Assembly (NCBI RefSeq): GCF_002531755.2
Contig: NZ_CP034999.1
Span: 248,001-312,000 of the forward strand
DNA: 64,000 bases
DNA from: Rhizobium acidisoli
GTDB taxonomy: Bacteria > Pseudomonadota > Alphaproteobacteria > Rhizobiales > Rhizobiaceae
Direction of reading: 5' to 3'
A program made the translations under genes and the position numbers. The notes beneath the pieces were generated by a model that saw only the letters and a program-made list of their open reading frames with translations, made no database searches and was not told the DNA's origin. Positions 10,176 to 17,800 of this stretch are shown here, piece by piece. Each line of letters begins with the position of its first letter. Positions within the stretch are counted from its first letter, which is position 1.

Positions 10176-10809
10176 AGCCGAAGAGCCCCATCACCCGCAC
10201 TTGGCCTACCCTCTGCAACCCGGCCAGCGCCGGGAAGGCCAAGCGCTGATCTACAGCACAGGGGGGTCAAAATTGGATAAGCAAAAGGGGTCAATGTTCG
10301 GTGCTGATTGACAAGGTACGAGACGTCTATTGGCCATGTTTCTCCAGACCATCGCTATGATGCGTATCTCTATCGATATGCGTTAGCAATTATCATTTAT
10401 TCGCTGTGGTGGATCAGGAACGGCAGCCAGCTGCCCCAACGGCTCGACAAAGCACGGAACGATTTCATTGACCTCGGCTTCGCCGTATACGCGACATACT
10501 TTGATGGCTTTATGACACATGATGCGAAGGCCGGCTGGATGTATTGAAATCTGTGCGGGGCTTTGAAGGCGATTGGCGCAAGACATTTGCGCTTGTAACG
10601 CCGTACCAGAGGCTTTTTCACAACGCCGGTCGTTCCCCACTTAGCCATTCGACAGGAAGTCAGCTACCGGCGGCGGTCGCGCCCCGGGTGTGGCTGGAAA
10701 GTTTTCGTTGCGGCGAAATTTTCCCCATGGATAGAAGCATTTGAAATTCCCGGCGCGACCATACGGATTAGAAGCTAGTCAGATATGCGAGGAAACAGTT
10801 AGGAAAAGG

Positions 10810-11235
10810 TCAGGATAGGAAAGAAATCAACTTTTTCCCTAGCGAAACGGCATCACGTGTTTCGCACCCCCAGACGATAACAACACTCCAACCCATGGCC
10901 TCAAGTTTGCTCTCGGCCAAGGCATCCCGCTCCTTGTTTCGGCGAAATTTTTCTTGCCAAAAATCGGCGCGTGTTCGTGGGGTCGTGGCATGTTTGCAGC
11001 CGGCGTGGCGATGCCAGAAGCACCCATGCACGAAAACTACTTTTTTACGTCGTGGAAACACTACGTCAGGGCTACCGGGCAAGTCCTTACGGTTGATGCG
11101 AAAGCGGTACCCAAGAGCATGTGCAACTCGTCTTACTGCCATTTCCGGCTTCGTGTTGACTTGCCGGACGCTCGCCATAATTTTCGATCTGACCGCAGAG
11201 ATGGGCTCGTCATTCACCATGAGTTTCGGTAGCAT
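10810..11235 (-). CDS. vsr: Very short patch repair endonuclease Vsr
   Basis: 141 residues, typical for Vsr. The fold is recognised from MASVRQVNTKPEMAVRRVAH, LPGSPDVVFPRRKKVVFVHG with its metal-binding Asp, CFWHRHAGC (Cys/His zinc-site residues), and FWQEKFRRNKERD. Vsr nicks at T:G mismatches arising from deamination of 5-methylcytosine, so it protects the sites of a Dcm-type methyltransferase, here the gene at 3205-4302. It is on the opposite strand and separated from that operon by the IS21 insertion and about 260 bp without a clear gene (10548-10809). Confidence 0.92.
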   Translation of the reverse strand: MLPKLMVNDEPISAVRSKIMASVRQVNTKPEMAVRRVAHALGYRFRINRKDLPGSPDVVFPRRKKVVFVHGCFWHRHAGCKHATTPRTRADFWQEKFRRNKERDALAESKLEAMGWSVVIVWGCETRDAVSLGKKLISFLS

Positions 11236-11513
11236 TAATTTTTGGCTGTTTTGAGGCTTGCCCTCGCAGCGCCGGGGCGGCGCCTTGCCAATCTGATAGA
11301 AGTGGATAGTCCCGTCGGCGGATCGGGTTGCGAAGGAATAATCCTGGCTGAGGAATGGTGCCGTACTGATCTACGAGCCACAATTACCTGTAGGATGGGC
11401 TACGACTACGAACTTGCATTGCTGGAATTCGCCAGGCGTAACCAGTCATCTGCAGCATGGATACCAACCTTGTGAGCGCGGTCGTAGCAATCCGCAGTAT
11501 TCAAAGCGGAGAG

Positions 11514-12704
11514 CTATGCGCCAGATGACAGAACTTTCGACGGCTTCTTCTTCGAAGGTCGCTTCAAAGCGCCAATTTTCCGAAAATAGTCGATGACTTC
11601 TTGATTCAGGCCACCTGTGAAGGTGCGCTCAATCGCGTCGTTCCCGAAGAATTTCCGATAACGCGCAAGAGTATCCTCGGCGGCTCTCGTCGCACCGCCG
11701 GTAATGACCGTGATCTTTGGCTTGATCCTTTCAGTCAACTGGATGCGTTTTAGTAGGTGTTTGAACTCGAAGTCAGCCGCGGGCATCGAATAGCCAAAAA
11801 AGATCCATCTAGGAGCGTCTTTGAGGTGGCTTTCGGCTGTTCGCCAAGTGGCCGCATGCATCGGAAAATCGAGTGCCTTTCGAAAGCTGAAGGTGGCAAT
11901 GCGCGTTCCAAGCGCCTGCGCCCTGCAATGAGGGCAATGCGGTTCATACGACTTTGGTATTTCCATCGCAGGGTCGAGGTTCGGCATCGCTTTCCAGTCG
12001 CGTGCTTGAAACAACGTCCTAGCAACCCCCTCCGTTTGGTCGGGTTTGACCCAAAAGAGTTCTCGACAAGCATCGCAGTAGAGCCAGTTGATAGAACCAT
12101 GCGGTTTGAGCAGGCGCAGCGTTTTCGCCTCCGGCGGGGCCGCAGGCCGAAGACTGACCTCTCCCTTTGAGAAGCCCGCATCCGAAGCATTGCATCCGTA
12201 ATCGATGCGATCGATTTTCTGACGCAGGGCAACCCCCCGTTCGATGACCATGTCCCAATTCATGCTCAGAACAGCCGTATTGTCGACATTGAGTTCGTCG
12301 AACAGAGTATTTAGCAACTTGCTTTCGGCAGATCGCGACCGAAGGTATCTGTTGTAGTCCTGCTGCAGCATGCGAACGATCCGAACGATCATCGCCCGTC
12401 GGACGAGACGGAGTTTCGCTGCCGAATACGAAGTTCCCAAGTGATGACCCGTGTTGGCTGAAAGATCGACAAGTGTGAAAATATCTTCCAACTCCGGCCA
12501 CAGCTTGCTTGGATTCGTCTCCCCACCGTTGAAAGTATCGTCTACGAACTTCCTGAGAAATTCGACCTGTTTGACGCTCGGCCCGTCAGTTTTCAGGGAC
12601 GCCGTATCGAGCAGGTGCTCTGTGAAATCGGTAGCGAGTGGCAGCCCGGCAGTCTTTGAGAAACCTGCCCCCACGATCAATAAAACACCCGGATCGAATT
12701 CCAC
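11514..12704 (-). CDS. SIR2-domain protein
   Basis: I chose the GTG at 12704 (396 aa) because GAGGTG lies 6 nt upstream; a longer frame opens at a GTG at 12779. The NAD-binding Rossmann motif is LLIVGAGFSKTAGLPLATDF, followed by SMNWDMVIERG (the N-x-D element) and LKPHGSINWLYC (catalytic-type His). A Cys cluster (CDAC and CPHC) suggests a zinc ribbon, as in sirtuins. Stand-alone SIR2 proteins are common NADases or signal-binding enzymes of phage defence (Thoeris, DSR and related types). Its place beside Vsr and the Dcm/ATPase operon fits a defence island. Whether it deacetylates or cleaves NAD cannot be told from sequence alone. Confidence 0.8.
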   Translation of the reverse strand: MEFDPGVLLIVGAGFSKTAGLPLATDFTEHLLDTASLKTDGPSVKQVEFLRKFVDDTFNGGETNPSKLWPELEDIFTLVDLSANTGHHLGTSYSAAKLRLVRRAMIVRIVRMLQQDYNRYLRSRSAESKLLNTLFDELNVDNTAVLSMNWDMVIERGVALRQKIDRIDYGCNASDAGFSKGEVSLRPAAPPEAKTLRLLKPHGSINWLYCDACRELFWVKPDQTEGVARTLFQARDWKAMPNLDPAMEIPKSYEPHCPHCRAQALGTRIATFSFRKALDFPMHAATWRTAESHLKDAPRWIFFGYSMPAADFEFKHLLKRIQLTERIKPKITVITGGATRAAEDTLARYRKFFGNDAIERTFTGGLNQEVIDYFRKIGALKRPSKKKPSKVLSSGA

Positions 12705-12857
12705 GCCGTTCACCTCGCTTTTTGCGCGATTATGCCGCGCAGCCAACAGAACCCCACGCTCATTTGCCGGACGGGGCACCCGTCACATAGCTGTAACTAC
12801 GCCGCACATCCCGAACAGCGGGTACACCATACGCGTCTACACCATCATCGGGAGGAT

Positions 12858-13436
12858 ATGTTACGGACCACCGTCGAGAAAAGCATTAATAGAGATTATC
12901 CCAAATTGTCAGGCAGTTGGGATTTTCGAATTGCGGGTCGTGGGTTCACATCCCTTCAAGGCGATGAAGTCGGTTGGCATCTTAATATACAGGAGGGTTT
13001 CTGCATCATGCATATTGAGACTGAACAACATGGTGAGATGTCGTGTCAAATCGATGCTAATGAGGAGATGGACCACTACGTCGGAACCTTGCGCTACAGG
13101 ATCTTCGAGGTCGGCTTTATCTCCGGTTCCAGTGTAGGGGCTGTGAGGGCTCAGTTTCGAGCCATCTGTGAAATGACCGATGCAGGAGGCATGGTTCGTA
13201 ACGGTATAATTATGACGGGCTATCACAACCGTGCTTTTAACGGTGACGTATTGCGCGTCGACGGCGAAATTATCGGCGAATGGGCTTCAGATGATGAAGA
13301 GTGGTGTCATTTCACCGCAGTCGACACCGTTGAGGTCACCCTCAGCGCGCCATCACCTTGGATGCTGCATGACTCGATCGCGACTTGGATGAACTGCGAC
13401 GGTGACACAACTGAGGCTTACCAAACCTCTGCCTAA
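12858..13436 (+). CDS. Hypothetical protein, 192 aa
   Basis: The ATG at 12858 has GGGAGGAT immediately upstream, so it is preferred over an upstream open extension from 12732. The protein is acidic and predicted soluble. It has a central Gly-rich beta-like stretch (FEVGFISGSSVGAVRAQFR) and an acidic segment (GEWASDDEEWCHF). It is transcribed divergently from the SIR2 gene across about 150 bp and converges on the SRAP gene with a 20-bp gap. No family recognised. Confidence 0.6.
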   Translation: MLRTTVEKSINRDYPKLSGSWDFRIAGRGFTSLQGDEVGWHLNIQEGFCIMHIETEQHGEMSCQIDANEEMDHYVGTLRYRIFEVGFISGSSVGAVRAQFRAICEMTDAGGMVRNGIIMTGYHNRAFNGDVLRVDGEIIGEWASDDEEWCHFTAVDTVEVTLSAPSPWMLHDSIATWMNCDGDTTEAYQTSA

Positions 13437-13456
13437 TTTCACCGGCACCCGCTCGA

Positions 13457-14230
13457 CTACAGTAAGCTGCCATGTTCCACCGGCTCTCCGGATTTCGAAA
13501 TGATCGTGGATCCGTACGGTTCGCGGGACGAGATGATCAGCGCGTCATCCGATAATGGGCGGGCCAGTTCCTTGGCCTCTTCCCATGGCGCCCGCATCCA
13601 GGTGTCCGTCTCTTCCTTCGTCAGCAACAGGACTGGCATCGCCTTTCCATGGATTGGCTTCACCAGGTCGTTGCGATCCGTGGTCAAAAACCCACAGAGA
13701 TCGTCGGTGGTCAGCCCGTCTCGGACCTTCCGGACACTCTGCCACTGCGGCACATGGATGCCGGCAAAGAACATCAGCGACTTTTGCTCGTCGCGGGCGA
13801 ACCAGGCATTTGGCACCTTACCACCTTCCGCTTGGCTGGCCGGATCCGGTTCCGCGAAACTGGTGACCGGGACGAGGCATCTATTTTCGACGCCGAACCA
13901 TCGCTTCCAATGCGGAAAATTGAGCTTGCGCACATTGGTGGTGCCGCGGTCGGCCTCCATGCGGATCAGCTCTTCGAGATCGAATGGCTTGCCCTTGGCC
14001 GCAAGTTTCTCGGCTTTCGCTTTGGCGGCCTTCTCAAGCGTGAAGCGCGGCGAGGGCAGGCCCCAGCGCGCATGGACCAGTTGTTTCTTCCGGTCCGCGG
14101 TATTGCGGACGATCGGCCCCATCTGATCGGGGTTCATCTGGTAGGCGGGCATCAAGTTGATCAGGCTTTCGGCGTCCTGGGCCAACTTCGCGACCCAGTC
14201 CTTGTCTTCCATGCGATAAAGATTGCACAT
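13457..14230 (-). CDS. yedK: SRAP/YedK (HMCES-like) abasic-site shield protein
   Basis: 257 residues starting MCNLYRM. In SRAP proteins Cys2, exposed after removal of Met1, forms a covalent bond with abasic sites in single-stranded DNA. Other SRAP marks are the early Asn (PAYQMNPDQM), VHARWGLPSPRF, RCLVPVTSFAEPD with the conserved Glu, FFAGIHVPQW, and HGKAMPVLLL with the conserved His. It sits beside a LigD-type ligase and the imuA-imuB-dnaE2 cassette, so it belongs to a DNA damage block. No LexA-type box is obvious in its own 60-bp upstream gap; it may be co-transcribed with the ligase gene. Confidence 0.9.
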   Translation of the reverse strand: MCNLYRMEDKDWVAKLAQDAESLINLMPAYQMNPDQMGPIVRNTADRKKQLVHARWGLPSPRFTLEKAAKAKAEKLAAKGKPFDLEELIRMEADRGTTNVRKLNFPHWKRWFGVENRCLVPVTSFAEPDPASQAEGGKVPNAWFARDEQKSLMFFAGIHVPQWQSVRKVRDGLTTDDLCGFLTTDRNDLVKPIHGKAMPVLLLTKEETDTWMRAPWEEAKELARPLSDDALIISSREPYGSTIISKSGEPVEHGSLL

Positions 14231-14292
14231 TGTAGGCTATCTATTCCGCTGAGCTCGACTGGCTGACAATCTAGCCTATGGCGCTGATTTCG

Positions 14293-15345
14293 CTAGTCGA
14301 GCCGGAAGACGTCGGCATTGTCCTGGCGATCGCGCAAACCCTTGTAGGATGGATGGCGAAGTTTCCGGTCTGTCGTCCAGGCACGAAACTCGATCTCGGC
14401 AATCAGGGTCGGCTCGACCCAAACAATATCGGCACTTCCGGAATAGGGCAGGGGCGGCTGCTTTCGCTTCCAGCGCAGCTTGTCCAGCATCTTCCGCAAC
14501 CGGACGGTTTCCGTTTCCTTGAAGCCCGTCCCGACACTTCCAACGTGGACGAGATCGGCTCCGCGATAGGCAGCAAGCACCAACGAGCCAAAGCCGGCAG
14601 GGGATGCCGATGACTTCTCATAGCCGATGATGAGGAAAGCCTCGCTCTGGACGCATTTGATTTTCACCCAATCCCCGGTCCGGCCGGAACGATAGGGCCG
14701 ATCGAGGTGCTTGCCGACGATGCCTTCCAGGCCGAGGCGGCAGACATGCTCAAGGAGGACGGCTGGTTCGACGTCGAGTGTCTCCGATAGCCGAATGCCA
14801 CCGTCTTTGCCGGTCAACAGGTCATCGAGGAGATGCCGGCGCGACCGGTATTCGACGCCGCGCAGATCGTGTCCGTCGAAATAAATGAGATCGAACGCGT
14901 AGAAGATGGCGCCGGAAGCTCGGTTACCCGCTTGTTTGCCGGATGCGCCGAGCGACTGCTGCAGCAGCCCGAAATCCGGCCGCCCCTCTGCGTCGAGCAC
15001 AACGGCCTCGCCATCGATGATCATCGTCGCCGGCCCGAGCGCGCGGGCCGCTTCTAGGATCGCCGGAAACCGGCGCGTCCAGTCATGGCCGCCGCGGGTG
15101 AGGATCCGGATATCCTGCGGCTCGATATGAACGGCGAGGCGATAGCCATCCCACTTCACCTCCCAGCTCCACTTGTCTCCCTTCGGAGCATGGCTCTTCA
15201 ATTGCGCCAGCGCGGGCTCGACACGGTCAGGCATCGGATCGAAAAGCAGCTGTGGCTGGGCCGGATTGCGCTTCTTGCGCGGCCGCGAACGAATCGGAGC
15301 CTCGGTATCACGAAGGAGCGGCTTTGATCTCGGAGGCTTCGTCAT
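14293..15345 (-). CDS. ligD: ATP-dependent DNA ligase, LigD/LigC type
   Basis: 350 residues containing only the ligase domain of LigD-type enzymes (no polymerase or phosphoesterase part). The adenylation motif I is EVKWDGYRLAVHIE with Lys64. Other motifs are MIIDGEAVVLD (III), FYAFDLIYFDG, LEGIVGKHLDRPYRSGR (IV) and DWVKIKC (V). The OB fold follows (LVHVGSVGTGF, LRKMLDKL) and the end is EFRAWTTDRKLRHPSYKGLRD. The first 40 residues are basic and probably disordered. It seals nicks or ends in non-homologous end-joining; no ku gene is in the window. A degenerate copy of its 3' end lies at 33127-33300. Confidence 0.9.
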   Translation of the reverse strand: MTKPPRSKPLLRDTEAPIRSRPRKKRNPAQPQLLFDPMPDRVEPALAQLKSHAPKGDKWSWEVKWDGYRLAVHIEPQDIRILTRGGHDWTRRFPAILEAARALGPATMIIDGEAVVLDAEGRPDFGLLQQSLGASGKQAGNRASGAIFYAFDLIYFDGHDLRGVEYRSRRHLLDDLLTGKDGGIRLSETLDVEPAVLLEHVCRLGLEGIVGKHLDRPYRSGRTGDWVKIKCVQSEAFLIIGYEKSSASPAGFGSLVLAAYRGADLVHVGSVGTGFKETETVRLRKMLDKLRWKRKQPPLPYSGSADIVWVEPTLIAEIEFRAWTTDRKLRHPSYKGLRDRQDNADVFRLD

Positions 15346-15546
15346 CGTGGCAGTTCAGCAGAAAAACCTTAAAGACACTGTGACGATACGGCATTTGTCC
15401 CCGTAATCCACGCTGGAGATGTGCAGGCGCTGCGAAAAAAACTCAGCCGGTCGCTACCGGCCTGATTCCCATGGATATTCTTCTGATTCCTCATGTTCAG
15501 GATAATATTCCCATCATTCCGGTTGCTTGACTCTTCAGTTCGGCGG

Positions 15547-15561
15547 GAACAGAAACAGAAC
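15547..15561 (+). promoter_or_regulatory. LexA (SOS) box of alphaproteobacterial type
   Basis: GAACAGAAACAGAAC is an exact GAAC-N7-GAAC direct repeat, the complement of the GTTC-N7-GTTC LexA operator known in Rhizobiales. It lies 55 bp upstream of the imuA start, in the expected place to make imuA-imuB-dnaE2 damage-inducible. It could also affect the divergent ligase gene 200 bp away. Confidence 0.85.
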
Positions 15562-15615
15562 ATCCGCATTTTGCTCGACATGATGTCGGCGGCCAACACG
15601 AGGGAGCCGTGAACG

Positions 15616-16368
15616 ATGACTGCTGCCCGCGAAAGGGTGATTTCCGATTTGCGCGAGCGCATCGCCTCGCTGGAAGGCGTGTCAGCCAGAAAGGCTGGTT
15701 GTCTTTCCTTCGGCGTGCCGGAAATTGATGCGGTCCTCCCAGGCGGTGGTCTTGCCTATGGCGCCCTGCATGAGTTTGCCGGCGGCGGGCAAGGCACGGT
15801 GGATGGTGCCGCGGCGGCGCTTTGCGCAGCTGGCATCGCGGCGCGCACCAAAGGTCCTGTGGTCTGGTGCCTGACGCGGCCGGACCTGTTTTTTCCCGCA
15901 CTCGCTGAGGTCGGGCTGCATGCGGACCGGGTGATTTTCGTCGAGTCCGACAAGGAAGAGGATGTGCTCGCCAATATGGAGGAGGGGCTGTCCTTCGGCG
16001 GATTGGGTGCTGTGGTCGGTGAACTCGTCCGCCTGCCGATGGTCGGCTCGCGCCGGCTCCAGCTGGCGGCCGAGAAAACAGGGACGATGGCGCTCGCCGT
16101 CCGACGCTGGCGCAGGCAGACGGAGGCGAATGATCTTGGCCAACCCACGGCATCGACCACAAGGTGGCGGGTCAGCGTCATGCCGTCGGAGGAGCTGCCA
16201 GTGCCGGGTGTCGGAAGGCCCCAATGGTTGCTGGAATTGATGCGCGTAAAAGCCGGTGAATGTGCTGAATTTCTCGTAAGGGCGTGCGATGACAAGGGTT
16301 GTCTCGATCTATCTCCCGGATCTGCCGACGGATCGCATTCGTCGCGCCGATCCGTCCATTCCGCCTGA
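15616..16368 (+). CDS. imuA: ImuA, SOS mutasome accessory protein
   Basis: 250 residues with a RecA-like fold: a helical start, then FGVPEIDAVLPGGGLAYGALHEF, VVWCLTRPDLFFPALAEVGLHADRVIF and LQLAAEKTGTMALAVRRW. No convincing Walker A Gly-Lys-Thr is present, as is usual in ImuA. The protein works with ImuB and DnaE2 in damage-induced translesion synthesis and mutagenesis. The first gene of a three-gene operon behind a LexA box, it overlaps imuB by 80 bp. Confidence 0.93.
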   Translation: MTAARERVISDLRERIASLEGVSARKAGCLSFGVPEIDAVLPGGGLAYGALHEFAGGGQGTVDGAAAALCAAGIAARTKGPVVWCLTRPDLFFPALAEVGLHADRVIFVESDKEEDVLANMEEGLSFGGLGAVVGELVRLPMVGSRRLQLAAEKTGTMALAVRRWRRQTEANDLGQPTASTTRWRVSVMPSEELPVPGVGRPQWLLELMRVKAGECAEFLVRACDDKGCLDLSPGSADGSHSSRRSVHSA

Positions 16369-17800
16369 ACAGCCAATCGCCGTGATTGCCAGGAGCGGCT
16401 CGAAGCGCTGGGTGTCGGCCGCTGACGTGGCCGCCAGACAAGCCGGCGTTCATGTCGGCATGCCGGCGGCGAAAGCGCAGGCTCTATTCCGTGGCCTGAT
16501 GCTGGTCGATGCGGATCCTGCAACGGATGCCGCAGCACTCGAGCGGATCACGCTCTGGGCTCTGACGCTCTATTCCCCGATCGTCGCGGTCGATGGGATC
16601 GATGGCATTGTCATGGATACCGAGGGCGCCGATCACCTGCAAGGCGGCGAACTGCCGATGCTGACGAAGATCGCCAATCAGTTTCTGGCCAGAAAGCTCA
16701 CGTCCCGTGTCGCTGTCGCCGACACCTGGGGAGCAGCTCATGCCTGCGCGCGCGCCATCAGTCGGGATACGGTTATCGTGCCGATCGGTGAGACCGCGCG
16801 CGCCGTCGAAAAACTGCCGATATCGCTATTGCGCCTTCCGGGGAAGGTCGTCAGCGACCTTCGTACGCTCGGCTTCCAGACGATCGGCGAATTGGCAAAC
16901 ACGCCGCGCGCGCCGCTGACGCTTCGTTTCGGCCCGGAGATCGGCCGGCGGCTCGACCAGATGTGCGGCCGTATCTCCGAACCGATCGACCCGATCCGCA
17001 CCGCCGATCTGATCGAGGTCTCCAGAGCCTTTGCCGAGCCGATCGGTGCTGCCGAGACGATCGACAAATATGTCGGCCGGCTGGTCGTGCAACTGATCGA
17101 GGAACTGCAAAAGCGCGGCCTTGGTGTTCGACGCGCTGACCTGATCGTCGAGAAGGTCGACGGAACGCGGCAGGCGATCCGCGCCGGCACGGTGAAGCCA
17201 GTGCGCGATGTCGCCTGGTTGACGAAGCTGTTTCGCGATCGGACGGAAAAGATCGAGCCCGGCTTCGGGATAGAGAAGCTCACCCTGGTCGCTGTCATGG
17301 CCGAGCCGCTGGAGGAGCGCCAGAAATCCTCATCGCTGGTCGAGGAGGAAGTCACGGACGTGACGCCGCTGATCGATATCTACGGCAACCGTGGCCAGCG
17401 TGTTTATCGGGTGGCGCCCGTTGCCTCCGATGTGCCGGAGCGCTCCGTCCAGCGCATCAGTGCCGCGGCCGATCCGGTCGTAGTCACCTGGGTCAGTCAT
17501 TGGCGCCGGCCGGTCCGGTTGCTGGCGCGTCCGGAGCTGATCGAGGCGATCGCCTTGCTGCCGGACCGCCCGCCGGTCTCCATCACCTGGCGTGGCAAGC
17601 GCCGCAAGGTCAAGCGGGCCGATGGCCCTGAGCGGATTTTTGGCGAGTGGTGGCAGCGCGACGCCGAGATGGAGGCGGTGCGGGATTATTTTGTCATCGA
17701 AGACGAGGCTGGCGAACGCCTCTGGGTCTTTCGCTCGGGTGATGGCATCGATCCTGAAACCGGTAGCCACCGCTGGTTCATGCACGGGATCTTCGCATGA
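16289..17800 (+). CDS. imuB: ImuB, Y-family polymerase-like mutasome hub
   Basis: 503 residues. Y-family fold with [20 protein letters not shown], little-finger region and a C-terminal domain ([18 protein letters not shown]). The acidic residues that bind metal in active Y polymerases are replaced ([11 protein letters not shown] in place of the first Asp motif, [11 protein letters not shown] where the Asp-Glu pair should be). It is therefore probably catalytically dead and acts as a scaffold recruiting DnaE2 to the beta clamp. The start overlaps imuA by 80 bp and its stop overlaps the dnaE2 start by 4 bp. Confidence 0.94.
   Translation: MTRVVSIYLPDLPTDRIRRADPSIPPEQPIAVIARSGSKRWVSAADVAARQAGVHVGMPAAKAQALFRGLMLVDADPATDAAALERITLWALTLYSPIVAVDGIDGIVMDTEGADHLQGGELPMLTKIANQFLARKLTSRVAVADTWGAAHACARAISRDTVIVPIGETARAVEKLPISLLRLPGKVVSDLRTLGFQTIGELANTPRAPLTLRFGPEIGRRLDQMCGRISEPIDPIRTADLIEVSRAFAEPIGAAETIDKYVGRLVVQLIEELQKRGLGVRRADLIVEKVDGTRQAIRAGTVKPVRDVAWLTKLFRDRTEKIEPGFGIEKLTLVAVMAEPLEERQKSSSLVEEEVTDVTPLIDIYGNRGQRVYRVAPVASDVPERSVQRISAAADPVVVTWVSHWRRPVRLLARPELIEAIALLPDRPPVSITWRGKRRKVKRADGPERIFGEWWQRDAEMEAVRDYFVIEDEAGERLWVFRSGDGIDPETGSHRWFMHGIFA

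Larger units (their letters stand above)
7830..10313 (+). mobile_element. IS21-family insertion sequence, 2484 bp, intact
   Basis: The ends align as imperfect inverted repeats. The left starts TGTGTTTAAGCATGGAATG and the right, reverse-complemented, starts TGTCAATCAGCACCGAACA; both continue into TTGACCCCT. Inner repeats (TTATCCAATTTTGACCCCCC) occur near both ends at about 7874 and 10275, as expected for the multiple transposase sites of IS21. Both istA and istB are complete. The element disrupts a PIN-domain gene and is flanked by a 7-bp duplication. Confidence 0.92.
7280..10547 (+). pseudogene. PIN-domain protein split by an IS21-family insertion
   Basis: The 5' part runs from a GTG at 7280 (or TTG at 7277; GGAGG at 7266-7270) to the insertion at 7829. 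The 3' part resumes at 10321 and ends at TGA 10547. Removing the element plus one copy of the AGGTACG duplication restores one continuous frame of about 257 residues across the join (GRYETSIGHVSPDHRYDAY). PIN features are an N-terminal Asp (VIVDSNML, D7), a Glu in DFLWAEIYK and C-terminal acids in YFDGFMTHDAKA. PIN domains are usually metal-dependent RNases. As it stands the gene is knocked out: the left part now ends with IS-encoded residues at 7852. The intact gene probably worked with the upstream HEPN-like and ATPase genes. Confidence 0.8.

Noticed and set aside
10544..10744. 66-codon frame after the PIN gene
   Set aside because: Starts at a TTG inside the PIN stop region without a ribosome site, and the translation looks random.
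12940..12985. tRNA-like T-arm (GTGGGTTCACATCCCTT)
   Set aside because: It lies inside the 192-aa coding frame and has no acceptor, D or anticodon stems around it.
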